In this document: one piece after another, positions 12,001 to 21,056 of the stretch
Position numbering within the stretch: position 1 is the stretch's first letter
Layout: each line of letters begins with the position of its first letter
NCBI GenBank assembly: GCA_047495785.1
Contig: JBLDXI010000009.1
Coordinates: 1,488,001 to 1,552,000, forward strand
DNA: 64,000 nucleotides
Source of the DNA: Lepidodermella squamata
Taxonomy: Eukaryota; Gastrotricha
Direction of reading: 5' to 3'
Translations under genes and position numbers: made by a program
The notes under the pieces: generated by a model
Seen by the model: only the letters and a program-made list of their open reading frames with translations
Told to the model about the DNA's origin: nothing
Databases searched by the model: none

Positions 12001-12633
12001 CTCAATCGATCTTGCTTGTATTCAAACTCGCAGCAGGCTTGGTTTGTGCCAGTTCTGCTTTTTACTCTCGCTAGTTCTACTTTTTTCATTCTAGGATTGA
12101 GCTATCAGAATCTCTCAGCCAAAGTCTGAAAAATGACACAGAAACATCGATTTCAAACGCGATTGCAGCCGCTAAAGTTGCAACAGCTAGTCTATCGTCA
12201 AAAGCGATGGCCAATGCTGACATTCATCGATCCGCCTTAAAAGACGCCTTAGCCCGGAATGTTGTTCTAGCAATGGAGACGCAAATTGTTGACGACTATC
12301 TAGCTGCTGTAATGGCTTATTTCCGGTTTTTGGTGCGAGAAGAAAGCGGCAGTGCATCAACGTTGAGCTTCGAGCCGGAAATTCGCGAATTATTCGGGTA
12401 TTTACTTTGCGCCAACGTGCCAACAGCGGCTGGGAAATTGTTCTTACCGGTTAGTGGTTTTAGCCCAAGTGTGACAAATCGATTATTTTTTTCGATGCAT
12501 TTAGGCTCAAGTGCGGTCAAACCTTTTGAGAGATCTTCTCGCTTGCCTCGCCGTGAATTTACGCTATCAACAGTTATTTGTAGAGATAGAATCGCAAATT
12601 GAGGCTCAATCGATTACCTCTATGGAGCTCTAG
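9030..12633 (+). CDS. HIRA: Histone H3.3 chaperone HIRA
   Basis: Nine exons (9030-9438, 9489-9757, 9810-10735, 10797-10929, 10981-11238, 11292-11650, 11709-12041, 12095-12449, 12505-12633) give about 1056 residues, against about 1017 in human HIRA. The N-terminal WD40 propeller starts MKLFKPGW and contains CVNCVRWSPDGRYLASG, HSGLVKG, HVLRLNWSPDGQ, AHAMNSGGPTAQ and KDRSVSIWLT equivalents. A disordered middle carries GKRRITPM, which I take as the core of the ASF1-binding B domain, in exon 3. Exons 7-9 encode the C-terminal HIRA domain (WDVKPPASPVCL; a final helix LRDLLACLAVNLRYQQLF). HIRA deposits histone H3.3 independently of replication with ASF1, UBN1 and CABIN1, in the nucleus. A TTTCTTAG acceptor lies 12 nt before the ATG, which suggests a trans-spliced mRNA. 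Confidence 0.96.
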
Positions 12634-12989
12634 TGAACAATAGACTCGTTTTCTACTTTTAAACCTTTTGACAAGCAAAAAAATATCGACGGCCAAAACT
12701 GGTGTTGTTATTGTAGTAGTTGCGGCTTAAAAAGCAAGTTTGTACTTCGCAATATAGAGTCTTTCGACATTCTTATTCTGGAAAATAGCACTACTCCACG
12801 TCTCTCTCTCTCTTGCTGTTGCCGTGGCAGCAGACAACAACTTTTCCATTTGTTTTTTTTTGCCCTTGGGAGGCGAATTTTTTGGCTTATTAAATATACG
12901 GTTTTTTACATTGAACAGTTATTCATCTGAATTGCGTGTCTTGCTTGTAGGTTTTTTTATTATTACTCGTAGTTTTAATAATTTTAATC
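12634..12989. other. HIRA to PPP4C intergenic region
   Basis: This 356 bp spacer contains a pyrimidine-rich run, (CT)n around 12799-12812, and T-rich stretches before the PPP4C ATG. No reading frame or RNA gene was seen. It probably carries the HIRA 3' UTR and the PPP4C promoter/5' UTR. Confidence 0.5.
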
Positions 12990-14028
12990 ATGGCCGGCGA
13001 CATGAGCGATCTTGACCGTCAGATAGAACAGCTGCGCCGCTGTGAGCTCATCAAAGAGAGCGAGGTGAAGGCGCTGTGTGGCAAGGCGAAAGAAATTCTC
13101 GCCGAAGAATCCAACGTGCAGCGAGTCGACGCCCCTGTCACTGTATGCGGCGATATTCACGGCCAGTTCTACGACCTGAAAGAGCTTTTCCGTGTCGGCG
13201 GCGATGTCCCCTATACTAATTACCTCTTTCTCGGCGATTTCGTCGATCGAGGCTTCTACTCTGTTGAAACTTTTCTTCTCTTATTGGCCCTTAAGGTGGG
13301 TTTTTTTTATATTATTTTTTAATTTTTTTTTTTAATTTTTCTAAATTGTTACAGGTCCGCTATCCAGATCGTATTGTGCTCATCAGAGGCAATCACGAAT
13401 CCCGTCAAATCACCCAAGTATACGGCTTTTACGATGAATGTCTCAAAAAGTACGGCAGTGTTAGTGTATGGCGTTACTGCACAGAAGTATTTGATTTCCT
13501 AACCCTCTCGGCTGTTATCGATGGCAGAGTAAGGATAGAGCGAGATAAAATACCGCAAATCTACCTTAATTTTTTGTGTAGATTTTCTGTGTCCACGGCG
13601 GCCTTTCTCCCTCGATTCAGAATCTGGACCAAATTCGAAGCATCGACCGCAAGCAAGAAGTACCCCATGACGGCCCTATGTGCGACCTGCTGTGGTCTGA
13701 CCCGGATGACACACAAGGCTGGGGCGTGAGTCCCCGCGGCGCCGGTTACCTGTTCGGCGCCGACGTCGTGCAACAGTTCAACCAGACCAACAACATCGAC
13801 CTGATCTGCCGCGCGCATCAGCTTGTCATGGAAGGCTACAAGTGGCACTTCACCGACACGGTGCTAACGATCTGGTCGGCGCCAAACTACTGCTACCGGT
13901 GCGGCAATGTCGCCGCGATTCTTGAGCTGGACGAACACCTCAAGAAAGAGTTCACCATCTTCGAAGCGGCGCCGCAAGAAACGCGAGGCGCGCCGTTGAA
14001 GCGACCCCAGCCAGATTATTTCCTGTGA
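12990..14028 (+). CDS. PPP4C: Serine/threonine protein phosphatase 4 catalytic subunit
   Basis: Three exons (12990-13295, 13355-13528, 13582-14028) give 308 residues; human PPP4C has 307 and is nearly identical along its length. The PPP metal-binding signatures are all there: [23 protein letters not shown], plus the histidines in VHGGLSP and [10 protein letters not shown]. The N-terminus [18 protein letters not shown] and the extreme C-terminus DYFL are PP4-specific; the last Leu is the carboxymethylation site in PP2A-family enzymes. PP4 acts with regulatory subunits R2/R3 in DNA repair, centrosome and spindle function. The neighbouring HIRA gene is on the same strand, but 356 bp separates them, so no operon is implied. 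Confidence 0.97.
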
Positions 14029-14697
14029 TCTATTACCGTCGTCCGTCCGTCTGTCTCTCTCTTTCTCGCGAATCACATTCACTTCGTTTCGTTCGATTTG
14101 TTCGTTTCTCTTTGCGTATTTATGGCGAGAGGCCGTCAGTTGCTATCGGCGTTTTTACGACTTTTTTAAAGTGTGTGTAAATATATATAATAAATGAAGT
14201 CACATTCTATTCGGAAAAAGCACTAGTATTGCTTATATGATAGTCTGAGCGTCCACAAGAGGAAGCAACTTGATGTGTGATAAAAATAAAGCGAATATCC
14301 GGTAATAACTGAATAACGTGTTGAATCTTCTTGAACTGCTGATGAAAAATTTAAGGTGAACTGAACATGAAATATAAAGCTCATATTTGCCAAAATCAGC
14401 GGCGTTAAATCCAGAACAGTAAAACTTGCCTTTGTGCATGCTTATTCAGCAAAAATAAGTGATACGTGAAACGTTAAAATATTCTTCTTTGGAAATAAAT
14501 TGGATTCGTAACTACTTATATTGTTGTAAATATGCGCTTGAAATAGGCCTCGATGAATCTACTTTTGCCTTGTCCGTTATTGTTACATTCAACATACTAC
14601 TGATCATTTCTTTTCGGAAAAGTGGAGACATAAAAAGCCGGGAACTTTTCGCTATAATGCAATTTTTTGATTTTAGATGCTAACGTAAAATGAGGGT
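14029..14697. other. PPP4C 3' region to F-box 1 5' region
   Basis: An AATAAA-type signal near 14188 probably ends the PPP4C transcript. A GATTTTAG acceptor-like site at 14669-14676 lies 21 nt before the next ATG, and the very first ATG after it opens a four-codon upstream frame. The rest shows no gene. Confidence 0.45.
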
Positions 14698-15864
14698 ATG
14701 AAACCTGCTTTCCCGCGTTGTCTCTTTGAAAATCAATTGGATGATCTATCGCTTCGCTGCAAGACATCTAGCGAATGGAATGAAGACGTCGATCATTCGG
14801 CGATCGAAGCATTTTCGTCCCCGGTCGAAAATGAGACCAACAGCGACGACGACGACGACCGTTATTCCCTTCTCGACTTTCCAGCCGAAGTTCTAGCTCA
14901 TATTCTATCTTTCGTTGATAAGGAAACACTCTTCTCGTCCTGTGCGGTTGTCTGCTCCAGGTAAATTTTCGATTTCTCGTTTTTTCTCAATTTTAGATTG
15001 GCAATTTTCAGGCTGTACCGTTTGATCAAATCAAAGGCGTTTTGGGCGTCTGAACTCGAGCGAAATTTCACAATGCCCGAGTTGTCTTGGATTGCGGCAA
15101 TATCTCCTGATAATTCGATTTTCATCGACTTCGGCCGGCTTGTCGTGTGCCAGCCGTTTCGGCGTAATCTCATCAAAAACTGCTGTGGCGAGTTGAAATC
15201 CGGCAAATTCTGGACAATAACGGCGCCGGGCGAGTTTCAACTCGCGGTCGAAATCAACAAAAGCTCAGCTGTTGCGCCTGGCATCGGCATGCGAATGACC
15301 ATGGCAGAACTCGCGGCTGTTCCACATCCAACTTGGCTCGATTTGCCCGCGAGCAATTGCTGCTTCGCGATATCGTTCGCCATGTTAGATATGGAACAGT
15401 TAGTAGACTTCACTAAAATTGGGTGCCAAAGTGAGGTAGGAAAAAATGTAATAAAACCATCCATTTTTCATCAGCCCCATTACATACTTTCAAATAAAAC
15501 TCAGCCTTAATATTTTCTGTAATTCTAGATTTTGGACATACTCAGGCCACCTATTGCTGTGGGTGAGTGGATGGCTAGTCGCGTTGAGGATGCGTTGATG
15601 TGCCGACTCGACCTGGCCCTGCTGGACGCGAACGGCTCAGAACTTGCCCATCACACGTGTGAAAATCGACTGGCCAACTCGGCGAATGGCAATTGGCGGC
15701 CTGTTTCTTACATTTTCACTGGCTACCCGACCGGTGTTCGCCGCCTGCTGTTTCGCCATTCTGCTACTGATCCGCACTATGCCTTTGACCAATTCGGCGC
15801 GAAATTCGCCGGTGCAACTGTCAAGATTTTGTTCCCATCGCACCTCTTAAGCAACAGCAGCTGA
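14698..15864 (+). CDS. F-box protein with FBA (F-box-associated) domain, copy 1
   Basis: Three exons (14698-14960, 15012-15435, 15529-15864) give about 340 residues. An acidic N-terminus (a run of Asp near residue 43-47) leads to an F-box around residues 60-105 (LLDFPAEVLAHILSFVDKET...CAVVCSR). The rest is an FBA domain like FBXO2/6/44: PFRRNLIKN near its start, then PPIAVGEW, and YIFTGYPTGVRRLLFRH with the final FGAKFAGATVKILFP. Family members link glycoprotein or other substrates to SKP1-CUL1 ubiquitin ligases; glycan binding here is only inferred. The partner gene 392 bp downstream is a divergent tandem copy. Confidence 0.85.
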
Positions 15865-16256
15865 CGATTCTTCAATCTTCCTCCTTATTCTCGCTCACTC
15901 ATTTAAATGTCAATTTTTTTGCGTTTATTCTATATTTGAATACACACTCGTTTAGCCTTCTTCTCCTTCATCTTCTGCTTCTTCTTTCGACGTGGTCGAT
16001 TTCACTTGTGTATGTATGTATGTATTTTTTACTTTTGACGCGCGCCTGTTCGATTTATGAAATTATATGCTGTCACCGTGCAACTTTGTTGATTCAGTGA
16101 CTTCTTGGTTTTCGTTCCGTTCGATGGACAGCAAAGCTTTACACAACCATCGGCTGTCTTTGAAGTGTTTAATTTTGTTTATTTCAATAAAAAATCAATT
16201 GCAATCATTAATAGCTGGCCTTTTTCGAATATTATGTCTCTTTTTTGTTCATTTAG
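15865..16256. other. Spacer between the two F-box genes
   Basis: 392 bp, T-rich, with a short TGTATGTATGTATG tandem repeat at about 16011-16024 and an AATAAA at about 16187. It ends in ATTTAG directly touching the ATG of the next gene. No coding frame was seen. Confidence 0.45.
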
Positions 16257-17393
16257 ATGCCGAAACGAGCCGTGGAGGGTAAACGTCATAGAAAATCAGC
16301 GAAGAGGCCGCATATTGAATGGAAACATGGCGTGAAGACACGAGGAATGCTGAGCAAGGCCTCGAGTAACGTTACGATATTGAGTTTACCTCCCGAAATT
16401 ATTACGAGAATTTTCGAATTTATCGACGCTGCTTATTTGCTGCGTTCTTGTAGGCTCGTATGCCAAAGGTAATGTCCTAATTCGCTCGAAATTCCACCTT
16501 AATCGTGAATTTTTATCGTCAATTCAGATTCAATAGTCTTATTTTAGCTGGAGGATTTGCTGAAGAAATGCTTCGAAGAGATTACGGGAATGAAGGCTAT
16601 GAAAAATTAGCTGGAAGCGGCATCAACGCTGTTGAAATTCGTCGGTTTTTCAACGCGAATTTTTACGGTGGAATGTACCGCTGGGGCTCTTTTGCCAAGC
16701 CGCTCACCGCTCACATGTTGCGTGGGCATCAGTGCAACGAAGAGAGTATCACTCATTTTCATAATGCTGTCAGGTCAGTTTCAACTTCTCCTTTCATGGC
16801 GTGGATGGACAGCCCGCCTTGCTATTGCTTGTTCTCTCGGCGAATTCCAACAGCACGCGTCAGAATCTCGTCGGAAGTCTACGGCTGGTGTTCTATCGAT
16901 TTTATTGATTTCGGTGTTCCTGTTGAAGTATAGGATTTTGATTTTGATTTTTCGAATTTGCTAAATTTGTTAAAGGTATTCGACCTCGTAAGACCTCCAA
17001 TCGCTGTTGGAATGTGGGATCCCCACCCTGGTGCGAGATTCGGCGTCACTGCCGGTATGAGGGCTAGACTAGCCGACGAAAACGGCAGAACACTTGCTCG
17101 AGCTGAATGTTATCCTGTAATTTGAAGTATTTTTTTCTCGATTTTTCTTGAATTATTTTTTTCAGGGTACTGATTCGCAGGGTCGGCAGAGCGTTTTTCA
17201 GCAGCTTGTTTTTACCGGCTATCCAGCCGGCGTGCGAAAAATGATTTTCTACGGGCCGAATTCGTTTCTTTACGCGGCCAAGTTCAATGGCCAGCCGAAC
17301 TTTTGCGGTGCCACTGTTAAACTTCTCACGAGACCGGTTTACGAAAATGCGTGTTTGAAACACAGCGGCGGGTTTATTTCTCATTTGCCGTAA
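16257..17393 (+). CDS. F-box protein with FBA domain, copy 2
   Basis: Four exons (16257-16468, 16528-16927, 16976-17116, 17166-17393) give about 326 residues. A very basic N-terminus (MPKRAVEGKRHRKSAKRPH) may act in nuclear localisation. The F-box is at residues about 40-72 (LSLPPEIITRIFEFIDAAY...CRLVCQR). The FBA core is clear in the second half: PPIAVGMW, VFTGYPAGVRKMIFYG and FCGATVKLL align with copy 1 and with FBXO6-type proteins. The middle part (residues about 90-190) is poorly conserved, and the sequence matching PFGRNLI of the family is missing. The ATG follows an ATTTAG acceptor with no spacer, as expected for a trans-spliced start. The intron inside the FBA domain (after LARAECYP) is absent from copy 1. 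Confidence 0.8.
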
Positions 17394-17630
17394 CGTTTTC
17401 GATGAATACTCAATTTTACCTGTGCCAAATTTTTCTTCGATTTGATCAAAAAATACTTACTTGAATACTGTTGAATACTTACTTGATAACTATACCTCAT
17501 ATATTTACTGCCAATATTTTTTATGCGAAGTAAAACTTTTCGATATTTGCTTGATTTTAAAGTGTTGTTTCCGTACTTCAACGTTGTTTCGTTCGAAATG
17601 AGTTCAATCAGAAAGCTGAAAATATTACGC
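17394..17630. other. 3' flank of F-box copy 2
   Basis: AT-rich non-coding sequence up to the hAT-type element. A TACTTACTTGA-type short repeat (17455-17485) is visible. No gene was seen. Confidence 0.4.
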
Positions 17631-17638
17631 GGTCCAGG

Positions 17639-18029
17639 CAGAGGTGGAAACAGGTCGGAAAAACTTGACCCAACCCGACCGGCGACCCAACTGGCACCCA
17701 GGTCACCCACCGGCAACCCAAGCCGATAGAAAGCCGGTGTACCCACGCCGGTTTACCAAAATCCACCAAAATCACCAAAATTCTAAAAATCAATTAGCGC
17801 AGGCCACACATTGTTGATAAAAACTTTCTTTCTACGCCAGCCAAGAATAATTTGTCGCGTGAGTCTCAGTACCGCGTTCAATTCGCTAAATTTGTTGCTT
17901 TCATGACGAAAATTCCAATTTACCGGTCAACCGGCTGGAATTTAGTCGACCCATACCCAACCGGCGACCTGACCCAACCGGCAAACGGCAGACTTACCGG
18001 CCGGTCAACCCGACCTGTTTCCACCTCTG
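17639..18029. mobile_element. hAT-type MITE, 391 bp, with perfect TIRs and 8-bp target-site duplication
   Basis: The ends are perfect 20-bp terminal inverted repeats: CAGAGGTGGAAACAGGTCGG at 17639-17658 and its exact reverse complement at 18010-18029. The element is flanked on both sides by the same 8 bp, GGTCCAGG (17631-17638 and 18030-18037). A CAGAGGTGG-type terminus together with an 8-bp duplication is characteristic of the hAT superfamily. There is no transposase frame; the interior holds many ACCGG/CCGGT-rich subterminal repeats. It is therefore a non-autonomous element. Intact ends and an exact duplication suggest a fairly recent insertion. Short frames crossing it are not genes. Confidence 0.92.
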
Positions 18030-18037
18030 GGTCCAGG

Positions 18038-18414
18038 TCAAAATTTCGAGTTTTTGACTCGTTTTTAGCTTTAAAGGGCATCGCGAAGGACGCTTCCTCT
18101 AATGAGCGAGCGATATTAGCACGTTTCTTGTTTGGCTACGCTTTTTTATCGGAAAATTGAGAAATATTAAAACTGACTTCTCGCGCTAAAAATAGCCTAA
18201 AAAGTCATTTTATTTTAAGCTGACCCTGAACCCAGCTATTTTCAAACCTGAATGTTGGTCAGTGCAAATAACGACGCGCTTGGTCAAGCATCTGGAAACT
18301 AATTATTGTGGTTAATTAGGGTGCAGTTGAGGTGCTTGCACTGAATCTGGGGTGAGAAACAACAATACCTGGACCACCCAATGCTTGGCGTTTTATATTA
18401 TAAGCCCACACCTT
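18038..18414. other. Spacer between the MITE and the secreted-protein cluster
   Basis: Non-coding as far as I can see. A short frame continuing out of the MITE ends at 18160 and looks accidental. The segment leads into the promoter of the first secreted-protein gene. Confidence 0.4.
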
Positions 18415-18486
18415 GCGGTTCGATAGATGCACGCAATTAGCGAGTTCGAATTTTGGTTGTAGTGGTTCATGTTGGGCAATAAATAG
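18415..18486 (+). promoter_or_regulatory. Shared promoter module of secreted peptide gene A
   Basis: Three blocks recur upstream of gene B in the same order: GCGGTTCG (18415-18422), ACGCAATTAGCGAGTTCGAA (18431-18450) and GGCAATAAATAG (18475-18486). The last is a TATA-like box 63-74 bp before the ATG. The matching block spacing, in otherwise diverged flanks, marks this as promoter. Confidence 0.65.
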
Positions 18487-18548
18487 CGCCAATATTTCGG
18501 TGATTTCATTATCATATTTCAAACGCTTTTGATCACACTCGAGGTACC

Positions 18549-19154
18549 ATGTCTAGCTTTGTTGCCATCTTGCTCGTGGCATCAGTTTTTTGCGCTACCG
18601 GCGGGCGATGTGACGACCCAGTTAACAAGTCGATAATAATCCCTCACCGTGCCCGTGATTTCCAGGTCAACAGTGAGGACTTGAAACGTGACGATTACAA
18701 TCCGCTTTCTGTGCTGTACCAGCTGTTCGGCCAGGGTAATATTGCAACCGAATTGGGATACAAGCGACGGTCCATCGATGATAGCGAGTCTAGCGAGTCT
18801 AGCGAGTCTAACGAGTCTAACGAGTCTGGCGAATCGAGACAGTCATGCTGCGCCACGGTTCGCTGCGCAGCTGGATACAAATGCGTCTGCAAGAAAAATG
18901 GCTTTGCTGGCTGCCGCCCGGTCAAAGCAACAACGACGAAAGCCCCCCGAAAATGTAGACACCACCCCGGCTGCGCCTACACTTCATGTCCCTTCGGCTA
19001 TCAGTGCTGCGCGAAGAAAGGCAAACCTGAATGCTTCCTGAACGTTGACACCAGTGTGCAATGCTTCCCGAGTACTACGCAATGCGGAGGGAAATGTCCT
19101 TTGGATGCTAGATGCTGCGCTGACAAGGATGGCAAGGATTTTTGTGTTATGTAA
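18549..19154 (+). CDS. Secreted dibasic/cysteine-rich precursor A
   Basis: A single exon encodes 201 residues. Residues 1-21 are a signal peptide (SSFVAILLVASVFCATGG then RC). A segment bounded by LKR and YKRR, typical prohormone-convertase sites, encloses a 24-residue peptide (core DYNPLSVLYQLFGQGNIAT, residues about 48-71) that is nearly unchanged in gene B. Next comes an acidic SES/NES spacer coded by 9-nt tandem repeats (18783-18836), then three cysteine modules (residues about 97-201). These follow a pattern of C-x(5-7)-C-x(3-4)-C-x(3-6)-C(C)-x(5-7)-C, for example SCPFGYQCCAKK. I do not recognise the family. The architecture resembles a peptide precursor with a cysteine-rich C-terminal domain. 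Start choice rests on the signal peptide and the TATA-like box. Confidence 0.8.
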   Translation: MSSFVAILLVASVFCATGGRCDDPVNKSIIIPHRARDFQVNSEDLKRDDYNPLSVLYQLFGQGNIATELGYKRRSIDDSESSESSESNESNESGESRQSCCATVRCAAGYKCVCKKNGFAGCRPVKATTTKAPRKCRHHPGCAYTSCPFGYQCCAKKGKPECFLNVDTSVQCFPSTTQCGGKCPLDARCCADKDGKDFCVM

Positions 19155-19463
19155 GCCATAGCCCACAGGTGAAAAATTGGAAGAAATGACACATGAAAAA
19201 AACCTGTTCTGATGAACTTATTTTTGTACTTGATTTAATTTGAATTACAAATATTACAATAACGCCTAATAATCTGATATGGGGATGATTCAAAATGCAT
19301 TAATAAATAAAAATTACATGACCAACAAAGGCATTTGTTTTTATTATGAACCTTACACCATGTGGGAAACTACGAATGCGCAATTATTTCTGCGGTTTTG
19401 ATCCCGATGAGGTATGATTATGCGGTAAGGGCACCCGTAGACTTTGAAATGCGCCTTGTTCTC
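19155..19463. other. Gene A 3' flank
   Basis: 309 bp with an AATAAA signal near 19304. No additional gene was seen. Confidence 0.4.
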
Positions 19464-19527
19464 GCGGTTCGCCAGTTCCACGCAGTTAACGAGTTCGAAC
19501 CAAAGTTCGAAATAAGGCAATAAATAG
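19464..19527 (+). promoter_or_regulatory. Shared promoter module of secreted peptide gene B
   Basis: GCGGTTCG (19464-19471), ACGCAGTTAACGAGTTCGAA (19480-19499) and GGCAATAAATAG (19516-19527) repeat the gene A promoter blocks in order. The TATA-like box is 58-69 bp before the ATG at 19585. Confidence 0.65.
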
Positions 19528-19584
19528 CTCGAAAATTTGCAGGCTGGATCATCTTCTCTACTTTTTTTAGCACTCAAATAACTG

Positions 19585-20097
19585 ATGTCCAACCTTGTTG
19601 TCATCTTGCTCGTTGCAGCTGCCATTTGCGCTGTTGATGTGAGATGTGAAGATTCGGACGAGGGAGTCGACAAACGGTTATTCAGCTATGCTTCAAGAAT
19701 AGGCGCTCAGGAACGTGCGGCTGACAAGGAGAGAGCTGTCAAACCACAGGCGTGGGGCTGGAAGCGTGAAGACTACAACCCACTGTCCGTACTTTACCAG
19801 TTGTTTGGCCAAGGCAACATCGCAACCGATTTGGGATATAAGCGAAGTTACATCGACAACAGTGATTTGAGCAAATCTAAAGTATGTGGCTGTGTGACAG
19901 TTCGCTGCGCCGCTGGCTACGAATGCCGTTGCAACAGAGCTGGCGTTGCTGGATGCCACCCGGTGAAGCCAACCACGACCACGGCTCCTAGCTCATGCAA
20001 ATACCACCCTGACTGCGCTTTCACCTTGTGCCCCTTCGGAAGTCAGTGCTGCGATAATAAGAGAGGCTCGGCCGGATGCTTCCCGTTTGATAACTAG
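19585..20097 (+). CDS. Secreted dibasic/cysteine-rich precursor B
   Basis: A single exon encodes 170 residues. It has a signal peptide (residues 1-20, LVVILLVAAAICAV). A first dibasic-bounded segment lies between DKR and WKR and ends AWGW. A second lies between WKR and YKR and carries the same DYNPLSVLYQLFGQGNIAT core as gene A; the 24-residue segment differs from A only at its first residue (E for D) and near its end (D for E). Two cysteine modules follow (CVTVRCAAGYECRC...GCHPV and SCKYHPDCAF...QCCDN...GCF), separated by a Thr/Pro linker. Gene A has one module more. It is clearly a tandem duplicate of A, and the peptide is better conserved than the cysteine domain, which suggests that the peptide is a mature product under selection. 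Confidence 0.8.
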   Translation: MSNLVVILLVAAAICAVDVRCEDSDEGVDKRLFSYASRIGAQERAADKERAVKPQAWGWKREDYNPLSVLYQLFGQGNIATDLGYKRSYIDNSDLSKSKVCGCVTVRCAAGYECRCNRAGVAGCHPVKPTTTTAPSSCKYHPDCAFTLCPFGSQCCDNKRGSAGCFPFDN

Positions 20098-20961
20098 GAT
20101 GGCTAACACGATTGGCCTCAAATGAGTCCTACACTACGAACTACGAAAATCTGACCCTAAAAAGGTCAACTTAAAAAATAGTGTGTGCCTATTATAAAAT
20201 ATTTTATTTGATTCACAAATTTCATCGGTAATTCATCTGATGGCTACTTATAAATAAAATGATTATAGCTAAGTAACTAATTTGTTATTTCCACATTGTT
20301 ACACGATGAGAAAATGTTGAAGATGACCACGTAAAAAATGGAATTGCTGCTAGTTTCCCAGCCGGTGACCTCACCGTTGACAATCGGCATCTATTTCACA
20401 TGTATTAAAGAGCCCACTTCATGACCGTTTTTGAGTTTTATCAATTGATTTGCTTAGTCGCTAGCTCGATTTAGCTTTTTTCCCGTCGACAGACCGTGGT
20501 AACAGCCAAAAACAGCAAACGCGACAAAACAGCAAATTTTTCAACTTGCGACATGACAGCAGAAACACGATGTATCTTCTACACATTCGCTGTTCTGCGA
20601 AGTTGCTGTTTTGTCGCCGTACCTCCCGGCACCATTCAATCTGCCGAACACGCATATCCGCGCAACAGAGTTTCGAACATTCTCACATAAAGTGACAAGA
20701 TAATCCCGCTGCCTCTGCGCGATTATTTCGCCTGACTTGCCATTATTGAGGTGGAAACAAGATTACTGCCCACTAAATGCCGCCTGCCAAACTGTATTCC
20801 GAGCGTGGAACACATAAATTATTCATGAACTCAGATTTGACAAATAATGCGGTCGGAGTTGAGGACAATTGTGGTGGTTTCATGCCTTGGTGAAGTGCAA
20901 CAAGGCCCCGCAAAGATCCACGCATTTTCTGATCAAGTGCCTTCAATTCACGGGGTTATTG
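20098..20961. other. Spacer between secreted genes B and C, with an inverted repeat
   Basis: 864 bp without a convincing gene. It contains a perfect 15-bp inverted repeat (arms 20521-20535 and 20603-20617, GCGACAAAACAGCAA). A long open frame enters from 20847 into gene C, but it lies upstream of the TATA box and is treated as accidental. Confidence 0.4.
20521..20617. repeat. Inverted repeat, 15-bp perfect arms
   Basis: GCGACAAAACAGCAA at 20521-20535 is exactly reverse-complemented at 20603-20617, with a 67-bp loop. No target-site duplication was seen next to the arms. It could form a cruciform or be the relic of a small foldback element. Confidence 0.6.
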
Positions 20962-21000
20962 GGTTCGCACTACGCACTGGTAACGCCTCCGGTATAAATA
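20962..21000 (+). promoter_or_regulatory. Promoter of secreted gene C (TATAAATA)
   Basis: TATAAATA at 20993-21000 is 57-64 bp before the chosen ATG at 21057. GGTTCG (20962-20967), ACGCA (20972-20976) and TAACG (20981-20985) echo the blocks before genes A and B, more loosely and closer to the TATA box. Confidence 0.55.
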
Positions 21001-21056
21001 CTGGATCTTGCCTCGTTGTTGCCGACAGAAGTTATCAGATTTTTATAGAGAACACG

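Noticed and set aside
16011-16024. TGTA microsatellite between the F-box genes
   Set aside because: Only three and a half units; ordinary intergenic sequence.
18415-18425. GGTTCGA-type tRNA B-box
   Set aside because: The required TCC completion, A box and cloverleaf are missing; no tRNA was found anywhere in the window.
20847-21056. Longer N-terminus for secreted protein C from an upstream ATG
   Set aside because: A TATAAATA box at 20993 and the signal peptide starting at 21057 make the upstream part promoter and 5' UTR.
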